A stretch of DNA of 11,640 nucleotides. It comes from an uncultured Prevotella sp. Its GTDB lineage: Bacteria; Bacteroidota; Bacteroidia; Bacteroidales; Bacteroidaceae. The stretch covers positions 1 to 11,640 of the forward strand of contig URLQ01000094.1 of NCBI GenBank assembly GCA_900548745.1, written 5' to 3'. The notes beneath the pieces were generated by a model. The model did not search any database. It was not told where the DNA came from and saw only the letters and a program-made list of their open reading frames with translations. Positions 7,371 to 11,640 of this stretch are shown piece by piece. Position numbers and translations under genes: made by a program. Position 1 is the first letter of the stretch. Each line of letters opens with the position of its first letter.

Positions 7371-8473
7371 TTAATTTTCTTCTGTCTCCATCTTGCCGGT
7401 GATATACCTTCATGAAGAGAAAACACCTTGGAGAAGTAGGAGGCAGAAGAAAATCCTACGCTAAATGCGATATCCTCAAGTTTCTTGTTCGGTAAGTCCT
7501 GCATTTGCTTTTTTGCTTCAGCAAGGCGCAACTTACAAATCCAGACACTGAAGTTTACCCCATATTTCTCATTAATATAATACGACAGATAGTTCTTGTT
7601 CGTACCAAGAATTGTCGCGATGTCTTCTATCGTGAACTGTTGTGAGAGATAAGCTTTCGTTCCTATCCATGCTTCAAGCTTCTTTCCTAAAGGCTTTGAC
7701 GTGTCGTCAGACTTTTTCTCCCAATCCATCATACTCATGTTGGTCGTTTCAGACTCGGTGTCGGCAGTAGACAGTTTGGCGTAAGGTCTTGAGAAGTTTA
7801 TGAAGCTTACCGCAATATATATGTTCAGTGATATTACGTAAAACTGGTAAAGCCAGTTAAAGTATATATTCCCAAACATTGTCGTGATGGCAATGCACCA
7901 CGACAGGCACAGCAGGCACACACTTCTTTTAATCCATTTTGCGAAATGCAACATGTCGTCGGTAAAATAATTCTCGAGCACATTCTTATTGCGGAAGTAC
8001 TGTATGTAGAAGCTGTATATGAACCTTACTATATACGCTATGAGAAGAGCCAATGATACCAGAGTCAAGATGTTCCGGTATTCAGTCATACTGTCGAGTG
8101 TGGCAGCAAAAGCTATGACAGTCGTTACTGTCCATAGAGAGGTATCAATAGCCAGTCGTCGCTTTGTTATGTATTTTCTGTTGAGCAACGTACAGAAGGC
8201 ATAACACAGCAACACATCTTCCAGATAGAACAGAATAATGTCTGTGCTTGCGATATAGTAATTGAATTGTGTCCAGTCGTTGTTTGTAAGAATGCACCAT
8301 GCAAACAGATTCAGAGCCATTGCTGCAAATGCTGCAGCCAGAAGCCCTTTAGCAGTTCTGTATGGTTTATATGTCTCGTCAGACGGAGCTTTTATAAGTG
8401 CGATGAATATCGAAATCGCAAGATATACGGTTCCTGCGCATTGTATTAGTTCGGCAAAATACTTTTCAAGCAT
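7361..8473 (-). CDS. Membrane-anchored AraC-family transcriptional regulator
   Basis: This 370-residue protein has an N-terminal integral membrane part and a C-terminal AraC-type DNA-binding domain. Hydrophobic segments appear at about residues 9-27, 44-63, 73-97, 111-126, 135-157, 184-205 and 207-227, giving roughly seven membrane spans. A charged linker (about 230-262) follows. The DNA-binding domain covers about 263-366, with the first helix-turn-helix near 280-300 and the second at 332-353 within the recognisable IAFSVGFSSASYFSKVF stretch. It lacks the usual sugar-binding cupin domain, so a signal sensed in the membrane or periplasm is implied. It converges on hutI and is divergent from the glycosyltransferase genes. 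Either operon could be its target; the sequence does not decide. The last two codons and the stop (7361-7369) lie inside the terminator repeat. Confidence 0.85.
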   Translation of the reverse strand: MLEKYFAELIQCAGTVYLAISIFIALIKAPSDETYKPYRTAKGLLAAAFAAMALNLFAWCILTNNDWTQFNYYIASTDIILFYLEDVLLCYAFCTLLNRKYITKRRLAIDTSLWTVTTVIAFAATLDSMTEYRNILTLVSLALLIAYIVRFIYSFYIQYFRNKNVLENYFTDDMLHFAKWIKRSVCLLCLSWCIAITTMFGNIYFNWLYQFYVISLNIYIAVSFINFSRPYAKLSTADTESETTNMSMMDWEKKSDDTSKPLGKKLEAWIGTKAYLSQQFTIEDIATILGTNKNYLSYYINEKYGVNFSVWICKLRLAEAKKQMQDLPNKKLEDIAFSVGFSSASYFSKVFSLHEGISPARWRQKKIKDE

Positions 8474-8540
8474 ATAGGTTAAATGTAGTTTACGTGATAT
8501 CCAAATCCATGGATTTTGTTTTATTGACGCTTAGGTAACG

Positions 8541-8548
8541 CAAATGTA
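8541..8548 (-). promoter_or_regulatory. Probable -7 box of the AraC-type regulator gene
   Basis: The - strand reads TACATTTG followed by CG, a full match to TAnnTTTG. The predicted start of transcription is near 8534, giving a leader of about 60 nt before the ATG at 8473. No good TTTG lies at the -33 position, so the promoter may need an activator. Position and strand fit the regulator gene. Confidence 0.5.
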
Positions 8549-8575
8549 GTCATTTCATTTGAAAAATTGACCGAT

Positions 8576-8602
8576 TTGTAAAATTATTATTGTTTTTTAC
8601 AA
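8576..8602. repeat. AT-rich palindrome upstream of the AraC-type gene
   Basis: TTGTAAAA (8576-8583) and TTTTACAA (8595-8602) are perfect 8-base reverse complements separated by 11 bases. The palindrome begins about 28 bases upstream of the leftward -7 box and so borders its -33 region. It is a candidate operator, for example for autoregulation. The 9-mer TGTAAAATT here also occurs at 260-268, but this may be chance in AT-rich DNA. Confidence 0.35.
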
Positions 8603-8658
8603 GTAATTATGTTGCAAACTTTTTCTCTTTTTTAAAGTAGAAGCCAATATAAAGGCGT

Positions 8659-8666
8659 ATTTTTGC
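8659..8666 (+). promoter_or_regulatory. Possible rightward -7 box (TATTTTTG)
   Basis: TATTTTTG followed by CCCACG matches TAnnTTTG. No TTTG-like element is visible 19-21 bases upstream. If active, transcription would begin near 8673 and run through the hairpin at 8740-8765, giving either a long leader for the glycosyltransferase operon or a short RNA. Confidence 0.35.
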
Positions 8667-8739
8667 CCACGAATAAAAACTATTATTTACCACACAGAAC
8701 TTCAATATAATCAAAAACTAAAACTTTATATATCTTGTG

Positions 8740-8765
8740 GGAAGCCTGTCGAGCGACAGGCTTCC
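8740..8765 (+). terminator. Perfect 12-bp GC-rich hairpin, terminator-like or RNA element
   Basis: GGAAGCCTGTCG (8740-8751) pairs perfectly with CGACAGGCTTCC (8754-8765) around the loop bases AG. In practice the last C-G pair closes a tetraloop. Only CTT-type bases follow directly, and the T7 run comes about 18 bases later (8784-8790), so it is not a textbook intrinsic terminator. It belongs to neither neighbouring gene's 3' end. Options are the end of a small RNA begun near 8673, an attenuator in the leader of the glycosyltransferase operon, or an insulating terminator. Confidence 0.5.
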
Positions 8766-8824
8766 TTGTTGATGAATTAGTTGTTTTTTTCTGTTGTTAT
8801 GGATGTCGGTAAGGAAAAAAGCCG

Positions 8825-8832
8825 TATATTTG
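8825..8832 (+). promoter_or_regulatory. Probable -7 box of the glycosyltransferase operon
   Basis: TATATTTG followed by CAG is a full TAnnTTTG match placed just six bases before the ATG at 8838. Transcription would begin at or within a base or two of the start codon, making the message leaderless or nearly so. The -33 position holds only GATG (8802-8805, spacing 19), a weak match. It also supports the start at 8838 rather than the upstream TTG. Confidence 0.45.
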
Positions 8833-8837
8833 CAGTT

Positions 8838-9893
8838 ATGAGAATATATTTTTATCATACCGAAGATACCCAATATATATATGGAGAATGGGAAAAGGGA
8901 CAGTTTCCCGGACATTTTCTGTATGGTGCCACCCATCTGCGGGAGCATGGCATCGACATGATAATGCATAAGCACCGTGACTTCAGCGGCAGACTGAGGG
9001 CGGCAGTATATGTGTTGTGGCAGATATTGAAGAACTATGGCAAGATTGACGCCGTTTATGCCACCCACTATAAGTTTCTGGAGCTGGTGATATTCCTGCG
9101 AGCCTTAGGACTGTTTCGCAAGCCTGTTGTCATCTGGCACCACCAACCTATAATAACACCAAAGAAGAAGTGGCGTGAATGGCTCGGCAGACTGTTCTAT
9201 CGTGGTATCGACGATATGTTCTTCTTCTCCCAGAAGCTGTATGATGACTCCTTGAAGACGAAGAAGGCACGGCAGGAGAGGATGCATGTAGGGCATTGGG
9301 GAGCCGACATGGACTACTACGACCGTATCATGAAAGAATATCCCGCAGACCAGCATGTCGGTTTTATATCTACAGGCAGGGAGAGGAGAGACATGAAAAC
9401 CCTCGTGGCGGCATTCAACGAGACGGATGCCCGGCTTGATATATACCTTAATAAGAACAACTGCGGTATAGACTATGAGCAGATGTTCCGCAATATGGAA
9501 GTCCGCGATAATGTGAACGTTCATTTCATGTCCGGTTATCAGCAGGCTAATCTCAGTGCCACGGTTTATCATTCAGCATGTGTAGTAATCTGCTGTCTTG
9601 AGACAAAATATACCGTAGGGCTGACCACCGTCGTGGAGGCCCTTGCCTTCGGACTGCCTATAATATGCAGTCGCAATCCGCAGATACCGGTAGACTTTGA
9701 CAAAGAGAAATGCGGCATCTCCGTGCCGTACTACGACAAGGAGGGCTGGATAAGAGCCATCCGTTATGTGCAGGAGCATCCCGATGAGGCTCGGAAGATG
9801 GGACAACGTGCCCGTCAGCTTGCAGAACAGATGTATAACGACCGCCGTTGCGCTGCGGAAGTGGCGCAGGTGTTAAAGAAGTATGAGCGATGA
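8838..9893 (+). CDS. Glycosyltransferase, GT-B fold, GT4-like
   Basis: This 351-residue protein is probably a cytosolic retaining glycosyltransferase that adds a sugar from a nucleotide donor to a lipid-linked or surface polysaccharide. The N-terminal half has an acceptor-domain start (MRIYFYHTED, then HFLYGATHLREHGI) and VIWHHQP. The C-terminal half carries the donor-site segment GLTTVVEALAFGLPII with Glu267. The first Glu of the usual EX7E pair is Thr259. A TTG at 8781 would add 19 residues (MFFSVVMDVG...), but these do not resemble a family N-terminus and precede the -7 box, so I chose 8838. It overlaps the next frame by four bases (ATGA at 9890-9893), which implies translational coupling and shared function. 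Donor and acceptor cannot be named from sequence. Confidence 0.85.
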   Translation: MRIYFYHTEDTQYIYGEWEKGQFPGHFLYGATHLREHGIDMIMHKHRDFSGRLRAAVYVLWQILKNYGKIDAVYATHYKFLELVIFLRALGLFRKPVVIWHHQPIITPKKKWREWLGRLFYRGIDDMFFFSQKLYDDSLKTKKARQERMHVGHWGADMDYYDRIMKEYPADQHVGFISTGRERRDMKTLVAAFNETDARLDIYLNKNNCGIDYEQMFRNMEVRDNVNVHFMSGYQQANLSATVYHSACVVICCLETKYTVGLTTVVEALAFGLPIICSRNPQIPVDFDKEKCGISVPYYDKEGWIRAIRYVQEHPDEARKMGQRARQLAEQMYNDRRCAAEVAQVLKKYER

Positions 9894-10984
9894 AGAAGCG
9901 CGTCTTTCATCTTATTTCCCATTTCGACCTTGGCGGTGCGGAGCGGGTGGCAGCCAATATAGCGAAGTCGGAAAACAAGGATTTTGAATATCATATAGTG
10001 GAAATCCTCAGAGGCAGTTCTGATTTCACCGATGGCTTCCTTGCCTAATTGCGCAGTGCGGGAGTACATTGCCACCGCTCATGGATGCCAGGTTTCCATT
10101 ATCATTTCATGGCAGAGAGGATAGCAGCCGTGCTCTTCCCGTTGCGCTTCCTTTATATATGGTTGCGCTATCGCCCGGATGTGATACATGCCCACACGGA
10201 GACCCCTGATATGTGTCTGTGGGCTTTCTTCAGAGTCTTCCCGTGGTTGCAGAAGCGCTGCCGCATAGTGAGAACCATCCATAACACATGTCTGTGGACC
10301 GGACTGAAGCGCTTTGGCATGAAAGTGGAACGCTTCTATCAGCGTAACAATGCCAATATCGCCATATCGCAATCCGTTCTCGACTGTTACACCCGGGAGT
10401 ATGGCAGCGTGCCACCTATTATATACAATGGAGTACCCGAGGTGCGGCAGGAGAGATGTCCCTTCCTCGTAGACGGCAAGACGAACATACTCTTTGCCGG
10501 TCGCTATGACGAGCAGAAAGGAATTTCCCACCTTATATATATAATACGACAGCTGCAGGATATGCCGGAGTATCATTTCCATGTCGTGGGAGGCGGAAAG
10601 CTGCAGAATCTTGTGGATGCGCAGCTCGGCACGCTCCCCAATGTGTCGTTGCACAACCCCGTATTCGGCATCTCCCGTTATCTCGCTTCGTTCGACTATA
10701 TGCTCATGCCGTCGGAATTCGAGGGTTTGCCTTTGATGTCCGTCGAGGCATCGTTCGCCGGACTCCCCGTGGTCTGCAGCGACTGCAAAGGACTTAACGA
10801 GACCGTTCCTGCCGGCTGGCAGCTCACGGCTCATGGCAACAGTCATGAGGAGTATATGCAGATCTTCCGTAAAGTCATCCCCCATGCCGACCGGGCAGCC
10901 CTTGCTCAGACGGCAAGACGCTTCGTCAGGGAGCATTTCTCGGTAGAAAAGATGCAGGCAGGTTATGAACAAGTGTATAGGTAG
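9890..10984 (+). pseudogene. GT4 glycosyltransferase gene interrupted by an in-frame stop
   Basis: The frame opened by the ATG at 9890 (MKKRVFHLISHFDLGGAERV, a classic GT4 N-terminus) stops at TAA, 10046-10048, after 52 codons. The same frame then runs without interruption to the TAG at 10982-10984. Counting the stop as codon 53, the whole is 364 residues, a normal GT4 length. The downstream part contains VRTIHNT, IYNGVPE, FAGRYDEQKG and the donor motif EGLPLMSVE with Glu278 and Glu286 (EX7E). The context FLA-stop-LRSAGV would read naturally as FLAELRSAGV, so GAA to TAA is the simplest history (inference). A TTG directly after the stop could allow reinitiation of a 311-residue product lacking the N-terminal GG motif. 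It is a recent pseudogene, a sequencing error or a recoded gene. Confidence 0.75.
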
Positions 10985-11029
10985 GAGTAAGTCCTCCATC
11001 TATACAACACCATTTATTTTTCTTGAATA

Positions 11030-11640
11030 ATGTATACGATAATAGATAAATTCAGAGATACGCTGTTCCATACGACAAGCAAGTATGACCTCTCGGCATG
11101 GGACAAGCAACCCGAAACGTCGCTTCCCGTATATGGAGTATATCATATCTTCTGCGATAAAGACTGGCAGCGGATGGTGGAGATGCAGATCCGCCACCTG
11201 AAGGAGAGCGGACTCTTTGCCGCCACGACCCGCTTCTGCGTGAGCATCATAGCGCGCCACGACGGGGACATACAGAAACTGAGGCGTATTGTTGGCGACG
11301 ACGAGAAGCTGGAAATCATTTCCGACAGCCGTGATCCGCGAAAGTTTGAATATCCGGCCCTGCAGTTTATCCGCAGGAAATGTACGGAGGAAGACTGCCT
11401 CGTATATTATTTCCATACGAAGGGCATAACGTATCAGAACTTCAATACCACCGACCGCAAGTTCAACAACTTCAAACGCAACATAGAGTCGTGGCGGCAG
11501 ATGATGGAATATTTCCTCTTTGACAAGTGGAAGGTAGCCGTAAACCTGTTGTCGGGCGACACCCTTGCCGAGGCAGACGGGCCGCAGCATACGCCGACTT
11601 GCGGTGAGCGCTACGACGTTTATGGCTGCTATCGCTTTCC
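11030..11640 (+). CDS. Unrecognised protein of the polysaccharide cluster, 3' end missing
   Basis: An ATG at 11030 opens a frame with no stop for 203 codons up to the window end, so the gene is partial. It begins MYTIIDKFRDTLFHT and has YHIFCDKDW at 38-46 and YYFHTKGI at 126-133. The HTKG motif recalls uncharacterised or glycosyltransferase-like proteins of surface polysaccharide loci, from general recall only. No signal peptide or membrane span is visible. It follows the interrupted glycosyltransferase by 45 bases, without a recognisable promoter, so it is probably in the same operon. A possible GT-A type transferase is one reading; I cannot assign a reaction. Confidence 0.65.
   Translation, partial: MYTIIDKFRDTLFHTTSKYDLSAWDKQPETSLPVYGVYHIFCDKDWQRMVEMQIRHLKESGLFAATTRFCVSIIARHDGDIQKLRRIVGDDEKLEIISDSRDPRKFEYPALQFIRRKCTEEDCLVYYFHTKGITYQNFNTTDRKFNNFKRNIESWRQMMEYFLFDKWKVAVNLLSGDTLAEADGPQHTPTCGERYDVYGCYRF

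Larger units (their letters stand above)
8474..8837. other. Divergent regulatory region
   Basis: These 364 bases between the AraC-type gene (leftward) and the first glycosyltransferase (rightward) contain no gene that I can support. They hold a leftward -7 box, an AT-rich palindrome, two rightward -7 boxes and a perfect 12-bp hairpin, listed separately. A hairpin of this kind between two divergent genes is unexplained by either coding region. Confidence 0.6.

Noticed and set aside
8781..8837. TTG start giving a 19-residue N-terminal extension of the first glycosyltransferase
   Set aside because: The extension does not resemble a glycosyltransferase N-terminus and includes the -7 box. The ATG at 8838 begins a standard first beta-strand.
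10079..10999. A 306-residue open frame on the - strand opposite the interrupted glycosyltransferase
   Set aside because: The + strand frame carries recognisable GT4 motifs across the same region. The antisense translation has no recognisable family and looks like a codon-bias shadow.
11000..11590. A 196-residue - strand frame at the right edge
   Set aside because: The + strand frame from 11030 continues the operon direction, is open to the window end and has more plausible protein composition.

Overview
The window looks like a chromosome segment of a Bacteroidota bacterium, most likely a Prevotella-type Bacteroidales. The evidence is the promoter style (TAnnTTTG -7 boxes), AT-rich start regions without clear Shine-Dalgarno sequences, protein sequence flavour, and an intergenic repeat (tctactcgtcaacttg type) that I associate with Prevotella genomes from memory. 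The genus is an inference.

Positions 1-648 hold no gene that I can support. They contain a good Bacteroidota promoter (563-594), a 21-base direct repeat with a 32-base period (283-335), a degenerate copy of an intergenic repeat (about 406-465), and weak leftward -7 boxes that may serve a gene beyond the left edge.

Positions 649-7296 are a complete histidine-utilisation (hut) operon on the + strand in the order ftcD, hutU, hutH, hutI. HutH deaminates histidine to urocanate and HutU hydrates it to imidazolonepropionate. HutI opens the ring to N-formimino-L-glutamate. The bifunctional FtcD moves the formimino group to tetrahydrofolate and cyclises it to methenyl-THF, releasing glutamate and ammonia. 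The first three genes are tightly packed (gaps of 28 and 15 bases). hutI is set apart by 149 bases that encode a long imperfect hairpin. No histidine transporter and no hutG are present.

Positions 7297-7360 are a short convergent spacer with a perfect 12-bp inverted repeat built from the intergenic repeat. It probably acts as a bidirectional terminator. The opposing gene (7361-8473, - strand) is a membrane-anchored AraC-family regulator with about seven membrane segments and a C-terminal DNA-binding domain.

Positions 8474-8837 are a divergent regulatory region with -7 boxes on both strands, an AT-rich palindrome and a perfect 12-bp hairpin. From 8838 a surface-polysaccharide type gene cluster runs rightward. 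It has a GT-B glycosyltransferase (8838-9893), a second glycosyltransferase reading frame interrupted by one in-frame TAA after 52 codons (9890-10984), and a third gene (from 11030) that runs off the window end and that I do not recognise.

The best candidates for a second look are the nonsense-interrupted glycosyltransferase, the hutH-hutI hairpin, the hairpin in the divergent region, and the repeat family found on both sides of the hut operon.
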